Origin: ZC4RG35 sp964571765 | Lineage (GTDB): Bacteria; Actinomycetota; Acidimicrobiia; Spongiisociales; ZC4RG35 | Reading direction: 5' to 3' | DNA: 64,000 nucleotides | NCBI GenBank assembly: GCA_964571765.1 | Contig: CAZNDH010000007.1 | Span: 1-64,000 of the forward strand | In this document: positions 52,742-61,148 of the stretch, one piece after another | Position numbering within the stretch: position 1 is the stretch's first letter | Layout: each line of letters begins with the position of its first letter | Made by a program: the position numbers and the translations under genes | The notes under the pieces: model-generated | Seen by the model: the letters and a program-made list of their open reading frames with translations, nothing else | Databases searched by the model: none | What the model was told of the DNA's origin: nothing

Positions 52742-54469
52742 ATGCCCTCCCGCACTGAGACCATCCGGATGCTCGCCGAGCTCGCCCGGCTGACCGCGCT
52801 CGACGAAGGGTCGCCCCAGGCGTTCAAGGTACGCGCCTACGAAGCGGCGATCGCCGGCATCGAGAGCCATCCCGGCGAGGTGGATGGGCTATCCAAGGCG
52901 GAGCTGACGGCGATCAAAGGGGTGGGCAACTCGACCGCGGAGAAGATTCTCGAGCTGGGTGCCACTGGCTCGGTGAGAAAGTTGGACGAGTTGAGAGAGC
53001 GTTACCCACCGGCCTTCGTCGAGCTGACAAGGATCCCCGGGCTGGGCCCCAAGACGTTGAAGATGCTCCGGGAGAGGATCGGGGTGGAGGACATAGAGGG
53101 TCTGCGGGAGGCGGTGGCCGGCCAGCGGCTCCGTGACCTACCCGGCTTGGGGGAGAAGTCGGAGGAGAAGATCGCCCGGGCCATCGAGCGCCTCGGGCTC
53201 CACGGCAAGGACCGCAGGACACCGCTGGTGGACGTGATCGGCCTGGCCAGGTCGATCGCCGAACGCATCGGGTCGCTTCCCGGTGTAGAGGCGGCGGTGC
53301 CCTGTGGTTCCATTCGCCGCTTTTCGGAGTCCATCGGAGACATCGACGTGGTGGTGGCGACCACCGACCCGTCGTCGGTCGGTGAGACAGTGCTTGGCTT
53401 CCCGGAAGTCGCCGAAGTGGTCGGCGCAGGGGAGACCAAGACCTCCTTTCTCACTCGCGAGGGCCTGCAGGTCGACATTCGCACCGTCCAGCCCGGCCAG
53501 TTGGGCTCGGCCCTCCTCTACTTCACCGGGTCGAAGGCTCACAACATCGCGCTCCGACAGAGAGCAATCGACCGGGGCTTCCTCCTCAGCGAGTACGGGT
53601 TGTTCGAGGGCGATCGCTTGGTGGCGGCGGCGACCGAGGAAGACATCTACGCCGCCCTGGATATGGACTTCGTCCCGCCGCCGCTGCGGGAAGCCGGAGG
53701 TGAGGTCGAAGCCGCCGCCGGGGATGGTCTACCCGATCTGGTCACCCGGGAAGTCATTGCTGGCGACCTTCACTATCACTCCGACCGGTCCGGCGACGGC
53801 CGCTCCAGCCTGGAGGACATGGTGGAGGCGGCGATCGCCGCCGACTACCGGTACGTGGCCTTCACCGACCATGGCGAGAACCTGACGATCAACGGCTCCA
53901 GCCGTGAGGAGATGATCGCCCACCGCGACCGGATCCGGGCCCTCGACGACCGCTACCCTGAGATCGACCTGCTCTTTGGGTGTGAGCTCAACATCGGCCC
54001 CGAAGGGGAGCTCGATTACGACCCTGTCTTCAGGCTGGAGTTCGACTGGTGCGTGGCCTCGATCCATTCACACTTCGACATGGCCTCCGAGCGGCAGACG
54101 GTGCGGATACTCACCGCCCTGGCCGACCCGGCCGTCAACGCCATCGGTCACCTCACCGGACGCTACGTGGGCAGACGTCCCGGAGTCGAGCTCGACCTCG
54201 ACGCGGTGCTCGAGGGTATGGCCGCCACCCGGGTCGCCCTGGAGATCAACGGGGCCCTCGACCGGCTCGACGCCACCTCCGAGGTCGCCCGGATGGCGAT
54301 GGGGATGGGGATCGACTTTGTGATCGACACCGACTCACATCACATCCGCGACCTGGTGCGCATGGACTACGGAGTGTCCTACGCCCAACGCGGCTGGGTG
54401 ACCAGCGACCGGGTGCTCAACGCCCGCCCCATCGAAGAGGTACGCCGGCGGGTCGCCGCCCGGCGCTGA
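52742..54469 (+). CDS. polX: DNA polymerase X with C-terminal PHP domain
   Basis: Predicted 575 residues. Helix-hairpin-helix DNA-binding segments are at about 40-150 (LTAIKGVGNSTAEKI, ITRIPGLGPKTLK-like). The nucleotidyltransferase has GSIRRFSESIGDIDVVVAT with catalytic aspartates in D-I-D. The PHP domain (from about 335) has DLHYHSDRSGDG, GENLTINGS and the late DTDSHHIRDL. PolX fills short DNA gaps and the PHP part has 3'-5' exonuclease or phosphatase activity. Confidence 0.94.
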   Translation: MPSRTETIRMLAELARLTALDEGSPQAFKVRAYEAAIAGIESHPGEVDGLSKAELTAIKGVGNSTAEKILELGATGSVRKLDELRERYPPAFVELTRIPGLGPKTLKMLRERIGVEDIEGLREAVAGQRLRDLPGLGEKSEEKIARAIERLGLHGKDRRTPLVDVIGLARSIAERIGSLPGVEAAVPCGSIRRFSESIGDIDVVVATTDPSSVGETVLGFPEVAEVVGAGETKTSFLTREGLQVDIRTVQPGQLGSALLYFTGSKAHNIALRQRAIDRGFLLSEYGLFEGDRLVAAATEEDIYAALDMDFVPPPLREAGGEVEAAAGDGLPDLVTREVIAGDLHYHSDRSGDGRSSLEDMVEAAIAADYRYVAFTDHGENLTINGSSREEMIAHRDRIRALDDRYPEIDLLFGCELNIGPEGELDYDPVFRLEFDWCVASIHSHFDMASERQTVRILTALADPAVNAIGHLTGRYVGRRPGVELDLDAVLEGMAATRVALEINGALDRLDATSEVARMAMGMGIDFVIDTDSHHIRDLVRMDYGVSYAQRGWVTSDRVLNARPIEEVRRRVAARR

Positions 54470-54475
54470 CCGGCC

Positions 54476-55069
54476 TCAGAGATACTCGTCGCGGTCCTGT
54501 TCGGCGCGGGCCGCACCGATCTGGGTCTTGACCGATCTCTCCTCCTCGGGAGGTGGGAGCACTGCGGGCACCCCAAGGGAGTCGAGCCAGAGCTCACGGG
54601 CCCAGCCCATGGTGTGGAAGAGGTGCTCGGCTTCCTCCTCGGAGACATCCTCGTAAGCCTCCTTCATCGCCTTGGCCAACCCGCCCTCGGCGTGCTCCGC
54701 CATCCTCCCGATCAGCTCCCAATTGGCCCAGTCCTTCGACTCGGCCTCGACCACAGATTCGGCGGCAGTCAACTGGGCGGCAGCCGGCCCGCCCTCGGTC
54801 AGGGACAGGTCCATCGCCTCGATCAGGGCCTTCCCCTTGTGGCGTACCACCAGTCGGCCTGGAGTCTCCCTGGCGGGGTCGAGGCCGGCGGCTTCGAGCA
54901 CCGCGGTGATCTTCTCCTGGTGGGTCCGGGTCTCCTCGAGGTAGGTCTGCCACTCGTCGCGCACGTCTTGGTTCACGGCGCACTCGATGGCTTTGAGGTA
55001 GATCCGCTCACCACTCAGTTCGGTCTCCAGTGCCTGATAGAGGAGCTCATCGAGCTGCTTACGGTCCAT
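54476..55069 (-). CDS. Ferritin-like domain protein
   Basis: Predicted 197 residues from ATG 55069, with a strong AAGGAG site. Repeated helices carry the spaced metal-type residues E19/ER and EETRTHQ, then AESVVEAESKDWANWE and AEGGLAKAMKEAYEDVSEEEAEHLFHT. It resembles the ferritin-like/DUF892 group of four-helix proteins. Iron binding is plausible but unproven. Convergent with polX. Confidence 0.78.
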   Translation of the reverse strand: MDRKQLDELLYQALETELSGERIYLKAIECAVNQDVRDEWQTYLEETRTHQEKITAVLEAAGLDPARETPGRLVVRHKGKALIEAMDLSLTEGGPAAAQLTAAESVVEAESKDWANWELIGRMAEHAEGGLAKAMKEAYEDVSEEEAEHLFHTMGWARELWLDSLGVPAVLPPPEEERSVKTQIGAARAEQDRDEYL

Positions 55070-55155
55070 GGGTTCACTCCTTGTTGACGAGAACCACCTA
55101 TACCCCTCGACGGCTGCCTCAAACATGGGGATCCTTGTAATTCCATGAGCAAGTC

Positions 55156-56505
55156 GTGATGCTGTCCCGGTTGGCCTTGCATCCGGAAGACTTCTCCCAG
55201 GTGACGTCCACCTTCGTGCTCGACACCTGCGTGCTGCTCGCAGATCCCACGTCGCTGCTCAGGTTCGACGAGCACGCCGTGGTGCTTCCCCTGGTGGTGG
55301 TGGAGGAGCTCGACCGGATGAAGTCGCGTGTGGACGAGGTTGGTGGCAACGCACGGGCAGCGATCCGTCTCCTCGAGGAACTCGGCGCCTCCCGGGATGG
55401 TGGTCTGCGGGAGCCGGTTGGCCTACCCGGTGGGGGGACGTTGCGCATCGAGCTGAACGGCATCACCTCGGAACGGCTCCCGGCGGCCCTGGACCCTCAC
55501 ACGCCCGATCACCGGATCCTGGCAACGTGTCTCAACCTGGGTGATGAGCCGGCCGTCCTGGTGACCAAGGATGCCTCGTTGAGGATCAAGGGTGCTCAGC
55601 TCGGGGTTTCTGTCCAGGATTACCGTGCGGACACCGCCCCCGTGGAGCAGGTACGCGCCGGTCTGGCGGAGCATCACACCTCCGCCGAGGTCATCGACCG
55701 GCTCTTCGAGGAAGGCAAGATCGAGCTGGACGGGGTGCCCGGGGAGGTCAATGAGTTCGTCGTCCTCCGCAGTGGGACCTCCCGCTCGGCCCTGGCCCGG
55801 ATCGTCCAGGGCGAGCCGGCGACTGTTGTGGAGCGGGTGCCCACGCATGTGCGGGCTTTCGGCGTCGAGCCCAAGAACCTGGGCCAGACGGTGGCTATGC
55901 ACCATCTCCTCGACCCGGAGATACCGGCGGTGTCGCTGATGGGGATGGCCGGCACCGGGAAGACCTTTCTCGCCCTGGCCACCGCGCTGGAGCAGGTGCT
56001 CGAGCAGGGCCGTTACCGGCGGGTGTCGGTGTACCGGCCACTGGTAGCCGTAGGCCGTCAGGAGGTGGGCTTCCTTCCCGGGGACCTCGACGAGAAACTC
56101 ACCCCCTGGATGGCGGCGGTGCATGACAATCTCTACGCCCTCTTCTCTGATGCAGGTGGCGAGGCCGCGCGGGGTGCCATCGAGGAGTTGGTCGACCGCG
56201 GGGAGTTGGAGATGGCTGCGGTCACCTATCTTCGGGGACGCTCGATCACCGGTGAGTTCGTCATCGTCGACGAGGCTCAGAACCTGGAGCTCCCCACCCT
56301 GAAGGTGATACTCACCAGAATGTCTCGGGACTCGAAGGTGGTGTTCTGCGGCGATCTGTCCCAGGTCGACAACCCCTACATCTCGCCGTTCGGTGGGATG
56401 GCCGCGTTGATCGAGAAGTTCCGAGGGTCTCCCTTGTTCGCCCACGTCACCCTGGAGCGCTCGGTGCGCTCACCACTGGCCGAGATGGCCGCCACCATCC
56501 TCTGA
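55156..56505 (+). CDS. PhoH-like ATPase with N-terminal PIN domain
   Basis: Predicted 449 residues (GTG 55156, ATG 55159 adjacent). The PIN domain (about 18-150) has FVLDTCVLL, a conserved EELD and the late TKDASLRIKG. The PhoH ATPase (about 215-449) has Walker A GMAGTGKTFLAL and Walker B VIVDEAQN. PIN-PhoH fusions act as ATP-dependent RNA unwinding nucleases in mycobacteria. Convergent with topA across a gap that holds the second four-site module. Confidence 0.94.
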   Translation: MMLSRLALHPEDFSQVTSTFVLDTCVLLADPTSLLRFDEHAVVLPLVVVEELDRMKSRVDEVGGNARAAIRLLEELGASRDGGLREPVGLPGGGTLRIELNGITSERLPAALDPHTPDHRILATCLNLGDEPAVLVTKDASLRIKGAQLGVSVQDYRADTAPVEQVRAGLAEHHTSAEVIDRLFEEGKIELDGVPGEVNEFVVLRSGTSRSALARIVQGEPATVVERVPTHVRAFGVEPKNLGQTVAMHHLLDPEIPAVSLMGMAGTGKTFLALATALEQVLEQGRYRRVSVYRPLVAVGRQEVGFLPGDLDEKLTPWMAAVHDNLYALFSDAGGEAARGAIEELVDRGELEMAAVTYLRGRSITGEFVIVDEAQNLELPTLKVILTRMSRDSKVVFCGDLSQVDNPYISPFGGMAALIEKFRGSPLFAHVTLERSVRSPLAEMAATIL

Positions 56506-56509
56506 CCTC

Positions 56510-56606
56510 AGCGTGTGCAGAGGAGTCCCGGATATCGGTGTCTGTGCACACGGGGAGGTCGAGTGTGTGCACGCGACGCCCTGGTTCGGCCGGGGCTGCA
56601 CACGAA
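56510..56606. repeat. Four-site CGTGTGCA inverted module, copy B
   Basis: CGTGTGCA (56512-56519), TGCACACG (56545-56552), TGTGTGCA (56564-56571) and TGCACACG (56597-56604), with start-to-start spacings 33, 19 and 33 bp, identical to copy A at 3826-3918. It fills almost the whole gap between the convergent stops of phoH and topA. Each copy has one mismatch, at a different site. No promoter is expected here, so transcription control is not the obvious use. Confidence 0.75.
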
Positions 56607-56610
56607 GGCT

Positions 56611-59175
56611 TTACTTGGAGGCGATACGCTCCCGACGGGCGGCGAGCAACTCCAGAGCCCGTTCCAGGGTCATCCGCTCCAGGCTGTCGCCCTGGCGGAA
56701 CGAGGCGTTGACCTCGCCGTCGGTGACGTAGGGCCCGAACCTTCCGCTGCGCACCGTCACCTTCCGCTGGGTGTCCGGATCCTCGCCGAGCTCGGCGAGG
56801 TTCGCCGAACGGGCTTGACCGCGGCGCCGGGGCGGCTCGGCGAGGAGGGCCAGGGACTCTTCGGTGGTGAGGGTGAACAGCTGTTCCTCGCTCTCCAGGG
56901 AGCGGCGATCGTCACCTCTCTGGATATAGGGCCCGTAGCGGCCGTTGAGGGCGACGATGTCGACTCCATCGGGGTCCTGGCCGACCACCCTGGGCAAGGA
57001 GAGAAGCCGCAGGGCGTCCTCCAGGCCCATCTCATCCATCGACATCGAGCGCAGCAGGGACGCCCGCTTCGGCTTGTCCTTGCTTCCCTCCTCCTGCTCG
57101 CCGAGTTGCACGTAGGGCCCGAAGCGACCGGTCATCCCGTACACGGTGAGCCCGCTCTCGGGGTCGGTCCCGAAGATCTTGGCCCCGGCATTCTGGGCCT
57201 CGATCAGCTCTAGGGCTCGGTCCACGGTCAGCTCGTCCGGTGCCAGGTCGTCGGGAATCGACGCCCTCTCGTCGAGTCGCTCGACGTAGGGGCCATAGCG
57301 GCCGATCCGGGCGGCCACCTCATTGCCATCGGCGTCGTTGCCGATGGGGATGGTCCCGATCGCCCTGGGGTCGATCTCATCGAGATGTCGGGCGACGTTC
57401 TCGCGTAGGCCTTCGTCGCCGAAGTAGAAGGCCGCAAGCCACGGGACCGATTCCTCTTTGCCTTCGGCGATCCGGTCGAGGTCCGACTCCATGGTGGCGG
57501 TGAACTCATAGTCGACCAGACGAGGGAAGTGGTTCTCGAGCAAGGTCACCACGGCGAAGGCGGTGAAGGTGGGGACCAGGGCACTTCCCTTCTTCAACAC
57601 GTAACCCCGGTCCTGGATGGTGGTCATGATCGAGGCATAGGTCGAAGGGCGACCTACCCCGAGCTCCTCGAGCCGCTGCACCAGTGATGCCTCGGTGTAC
57701 CGGGCCGGTGGCCGGGTCTCGTGCCCGGTCGGTTCCAGCCTCTGCACCTCCAGGGAGTCGCCCTCGGAGAGGGGAGGGAGGATGCTCTCCTTGTCGTCGC
57801 TGTCCGACTGCGGGTCGTCGGAGCCTTGCACGTACGCCTTGAGGAAGCCGGGGAAGGTGATGGTTCGGCCCGAAGCGCTCCACTCGGTGTTCTCGCCCCC
57901 GGTCGTCGTGGCGCCGAGGCGAGCCGAGACACTCACCCCGGCGGCGTCGGCCATCTGCGAAGCGATCGTCCGTCGCCAGATCAGATCGTAGAGGGCCGCC
58001 TCGTCCGAGGCGACCTCCCGGGCGACCTGTTCCGGGGTCTTGAAAGTCTCCCCGGCGGGACGGATCGCCTCATGTGCTTCCTGGGCGCCCTTCACCTTGG
58101 ATGCGTAGGCCCGGGGTTGGGACGAGAGGTATTCCTCACCGTAGAGACCGGCGATCTGGGACCGAGCCGCGGCAACCGCCGTGCTGGAGAGCGCCACCGA
58201 GTCGGTCCGCATATAGGTGATGTACCCGTTCTCGTAGAGACGCTGGGCAACCGACATGGTGCGTGAGGACGAGTAGCGCAGCTTGCGTCCTGCCTCCTGC
58301 TGGAGGGTGGAGGTGCGGAATGGGGGGTACGGGCTCCGCTTGTAAGGCTTCGATGTCACCGAGGAAACCACGAAGGCCGAGTCCTCGAGGGTGGCAGCCA
58401 AGGCGGCGGCCCGCGCCGAGTCGAGGACCAACACCTCACCCTTGGTCTTTCCCGAGCTGTCGAAGTCCTTGCCGGTGGCAACTCGGGTCCCGCCGATGCT
58501 GTGCAACTCGGCGGGGAAGACCTTGTCCAGTTCCTGGCTGGGGGCAAACTGACCCTCGATCCCCCAATAGCCCGCGGAGGTGAACGCCATCCGCTCCCGC
58601 TCCCGCTCGACCACGATTCGGACTGCCACACTCTGTACCCGGCCAGCCGAGAGCCGAGGCTGGATCTTGCGCCACAGCACAGGGGAGACCTCGTAACCGT
58701 AGAGGCGGTCGAGGATGCGCCGGGCCTCCTGAGCCTGCACCAGTCGATCGTCGAGTTCCCGGGGATTGGCGAATGCCTCCTCGATGGCGGGCCGGGTGAT
58801 CTCGTGGAACACCATCCGGTGCACCGGAACCTTGGGCTTGAGCACCTCGACCAGATGCCAGGCGATCGCCTCGCCTTCCCGGTCCTCGTCAGTAGCCAGA
58901 TAGACCTCCTCGGCCTGGGAGAGGAGATCCTTCAGCTTCTTTACCTGAGCCTTGCGCTCCTTGGGGACCACGTAGAGAGGCTCGAAGTCATTGTCGACAT
59001 CCACGCCGAGCCGGGCCCAGTCCTCGCCCTTGGCGCTGGTCGGAATCTCCGAAGCCGACCTAGGGAGGTCTCGGATGTGCCCCATCGAGGACTCCACGGC
59101 GGCATCATCACCGAGAAATGCCGAGATGGTGCGCGCCTTGGTGGGCGACTCGACGATTACCAGTGTCTTGGGCAT
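56611..59175 (-). CDS. topA: DNA topoisomerase I
   Basis: Predicted 854 residues from ATG 59175. The Toprim domain opens TLVIVESPTKARTI and has ATDEDREGEAIAWH. The active-site tyrosine is in GYITYMRTDS (near 320). The C-terminus (from about 600) carries repeated GRYGPYV-type modules instead of zinc ribbons, as in other Actinomycetota. It relaxes negative supercoils. Divergent from tmk. Confidence 0.95.
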   Translation of the reverse strand: MPKTLVIVESPTKARTISAFLGDDAAVESSMGHIRDLPRSASEIPTSAKGEDWARLGVDVDNDFEPLYVVPKERKAQVKKLKDLLSQAEEVYLATDEDREGEAIAWHLVEVLKPKVPVHRMVFHEITRPAIEEAFANPRELDDRLVQAQEARRILDRLYGYEVSPVLWRKIQPRLSAGRVQSVAVRIVVERERERMAFTSAGYWGIEGQFAPSQELDKVFPAELHSIGGTRVATGKDFDSSGKTKGEVLVLDSARAAALAATLEDSAFVVSSVTSKPYKRSPYPPFRTSTLQQEAGRKLRYSSSRTMSVAQRLYENGYITYMRTDSVALSSTAVAAARSQIAGLYGEEYLSSQPRAYASKVKGAQEAHEAIRPAGETFKTPEQVAREVASDEAALYDLIWRRTIASQMADAAGVSVSARLGATTTGGENTEWSASGRTITFPGFLKAYVQGSDDPQSDSDDKESILPPLSEGDSLEVQRLEPTGHETRPPARYTEASLVQRLEELGVGRPSTYASIMTTIQDRGYVLKKGSALVPTFTAFAVVTLLENHFPRLVDYEFTATMESDLDRIAEGKEESVPWLAAFYFGDEGLRENVARHLDEIDPRAIGTIPIGNDADGNEVAARIGRYGPYVERLDERASIPDDLAPDELTVDRALELIEAQNAGAKIFGTDPESGLTVYGMTGRFGPYVQLGEQEEGSKDKPKRASLLRSMSMDEMGLEDALRLLSLPRVVGQDPDGVDIVALNGRYGPYIQRGDDRRSLESEEQLFTLTTEESLALLAEPPRRRGQARSANLAELGEDPDTQRKVTVRSGRFGPYVTDGEVNASFRQGDSLERMTLERALELLAARRERIASK

Positions 59176-59254
59176 CGGGGTAGGAGTTGAACGCAGATTC
59201 GGTGCATATGTCAATACGGATGATGCGTCATCCCGGCTGGTTAGCGTGGACAAT

Positions 59255-59845
59255 GTGAGTCTCTACATCGCTCTGGAGGGGGTCGACGGCAGCGGGAAGA
59301 GCACGATCTCCGCCGCCTTGGCCGAGCGTCTCGAGGGCCTGGGGCACCGGGTTCTCACCGTCCGCGAGCCGGGGGGAACTCCCGTCGGCGAAGTGGTCAG
59401 AAGCCTGCTCCTCGACTCCGACTCCCTCGATGTCAGGGCAGAAGCGCTCCTTTTTGCCGCTCAACGGGCCGAGCTGGCCGCGGTGGTGATCGCCCCGGCC
59501 CTTGCCGAAGACGTCTGGGTGATCAGCGATCGGACGTATTACTCGTCGATTGCCTACCAGGGCCGCGCCCGCGCTCTGGGCGAGGATCGGGTCCGAGATT
59601 TCAACGAGTGGGCGCTGGACGGGGTGATCCCCGATCTGGTGTTCGTGCTCGATGTCGATCCCGGTCGTGCGCTGAGTCGCCAGCATCGGCCCGACCGGAT
59701 CGGAGGAGAGGGGGTGTCGTTTCAGGAAGAGGTTCGGAGGGCCTACCTGGATCTGGCCGACGCTGACCCCGACCGGGTGGTCATCCTCGATGGCTCTCTC
59801 ACCGTCAGCGAGTTGGTCGATCGGATCATGGAGAGGGCGCAGTGA
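59255..59845 (+). CDS. tmk: Thymidylate kinase
   Basis: Predicted 196 residues from GTG 59255. P-loop LEGVDGSGKST (about 7-17), REPGGTPVGE, SDRTYYSSIAYQG and the lid-region DVDPGRALSRQHRPDRI are present. It phosphorylates dTMP to dTDP. It overlaps holB by GTGA, a common bacterial pairing. Confidence 0.95.
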   Translation: MSLYIALEGVDGSGKSTISAALAERLEGLGHRVLTVREPGGTPVGEVVRSLLLDSDSLDVRAEALLFAAQRAELAAVVIAPALAEDVWVISDRTYYSSIAYQGRARALGEDRVRDFNEWALDGVIPDLVFVLDVDPGRALSRQHRPDRIGGEGVSFQEEVRRAYLDLADADPDRVVILDGSLTVSELVDRIMERAQ

Positions 59846-60876
59846 CCCATCTCTTCGATGACATCATCGGCCACGATCGGGTCAAGGCCCTGCTTGCCTC
59901 CGAGCTGGGCTCACCAGCCCAGGCCTACCTGGTGGTGGGACCGGCCTCGGTGGGCAAGCATGCCATGGCTTCCAGATTTGCCGCCGGCTTGCTGGCTCCG
60001 GTCTCGGGCGGGGCTCATGTCGTCGAGCGGGCGCTACGTCTCGGCCTCGCCGGATCACATCCCGATCTGGTGGTGATCGAGCCGGAGGGGGCAACCAGCC
60101 TCGGAGTCGACCAGGCCCGCGAGGTGGTCCGCCGGGCTTCAATGACGCCGGTGGAGGCTGATCGGACGGTGTTCCTGTTTCCCGAGGCCGGGACCATGAC
60201 CGAGCAGGCGGCCAACGCCCTGCTCAAGACGCTCGAGGAGCCGTCCTCGTCGGTGGTATTCATCCTGGTCGCCGAGTCGGAGGACCAGTTCCCCGCCACC
60301 ATCGCCTCACGGTGCAGAACGATCCACATGGGGAGGGTGCCGGTCGAGGAGATGACACCGGCGCTGATGCACCGAGGACTGAGCGAGGAGGGCGCCACCG
60401 GGCTGGCCGTTGTCGCAGCCGGCAGACCCGGTCTCGCTCTGGCCTTGATGACCCGGCCGGAGGTGGCCAGCTTCCGCGAGATGTGGCTCTCGATACCCCG
60501 AAAGGTGACGGCTCGCCCTGGCGACGGCCAGCACCTCGCCTCGGTGGTCCTCGCCGAGCTTGCTCCGCTGGTCGACGACTCGGTGCCCGACGACGTCTCC
60601 AAGGAGAAGGCTCAGCGAATCCGGCGCCGGGTTGAGATGTCCCTTCTGGTCAGCGGTCTGGAGATCCTGGCCTCCTGGTACGCCGACTCGGCGTCACTCC
60701 AGATGGGAGGGCCGATCCGCAACCCCGACCTCGACCTCAACTCGTTGACCGACGTCTCGCCGAGACGGGCGGTGCGTTGTGCGGAGCTGACCCTGGACGC
60801 GGTGGTCGACATCCAGTCCAATCTGCGCCGCGAACTGGTCCTGGCCAATCTGTTCGCCAGTCTCGGTTCCGACTAG
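59842..60876 (+). CDS. holB: DNA polymerase III subunit delta'
   Basis: Predicted 344 residues, GTG start. Clamp-loader AAA+ features are present: FDDIIGHDRVKALL near the start, VGPASVGKHA (Walker A-like, lysine kept), TEQAANALLKTLEEPSS and the SRC sensor segment in IASRCRTIHM. It is the delta' stator of the clamp loader. The zinc-cysteine module of other delta' subunits is missing. Confidence 0.9.
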   Translation: MTHLFDDIIGHDRVKALLASELGSPAQAYLVVGPASVGKHAMASRFAAGLLAPVSGGAHVVERALRLGLAGSHPDLVVIEPEGATSLGVDQAREVVRRASMTPVEADRTVFLFPEAGTMTEQAANALLKTLEEPSSSVVFILVAESEDQFPATIASRCRTIHMGRVPVEEMTPALMHRGLSEEGATGLAVVAAGRPGLALALMTRPEVASFREMWLSIPRKVTARPGDGQHLASVVLAELAPLVDDSVPDDVSKEKAQRIRRRVEMSLLVSGLEILASWYADSASLQMGGPIRNPDLDLNSLTDVSPRRAVRCAELTLDAVVDIQSNLRRELVLANLFASLGSD

Positions 60877-60941
60877 GCCGGCCCACCCCAACGCACAAGG
60901 GTGTGTGGTCGAGGGCACGAGCCCCGTATCATGGGCCCGCC

Positions 60942-61013
60942 GCCGGAGTAGCTCAGGGGTAGAGCAATTCACTCGTAATGAATAGGCCAGGGGTTCGAAT
61001 CCCCTCTCCGGCT
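60942..61013 (+). tRNA. tRNA-Thr (anticodon CGT)
   Basis: Complete cloverleaf of 72 nt. The acceptor GCCGGAG pairs with CTCCGGC, the D stem is GCTC/GAGC, and the anticodon stem ATTCA/TGAAT encloses CTCGTAA with anticodon CGT (60974-60976). The T arm is AGGGG-TTCGAAT-CCCCT. The 3' CCA is not encoded. Confidence 0.97.
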
Positions 61014-61089
61014 CTCGGGTACCGCGCCCTGACCCCGCTCGAGGGGGCGGGGGGCGATTGCCCCGTCGCGCCTGGCGGTCTGATGCCGG

Positions 61090-61147
61090 TACTCGGTACT
61101 CCGACTCGCGGCCAAAGTAGCAATTACCAAGTACAAAGCACCAGGTG
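61090..61147. repeat. Heptad-periodic intergenic repeat, copy 7 (longest)
   Basis: Eight units in 7-base register: TACTCGG, TACTCCG, ACTCGCG, a 2-base slip, then CAAAGTA, GCAATTA, CCAAGTA, CAAAGCA, CCAGGTG. It lies between tRNA-Thr and the multicopper oxidase and shows both orientations of the family. Confidence 0.6.
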
Positions 61148-61148
61148 A

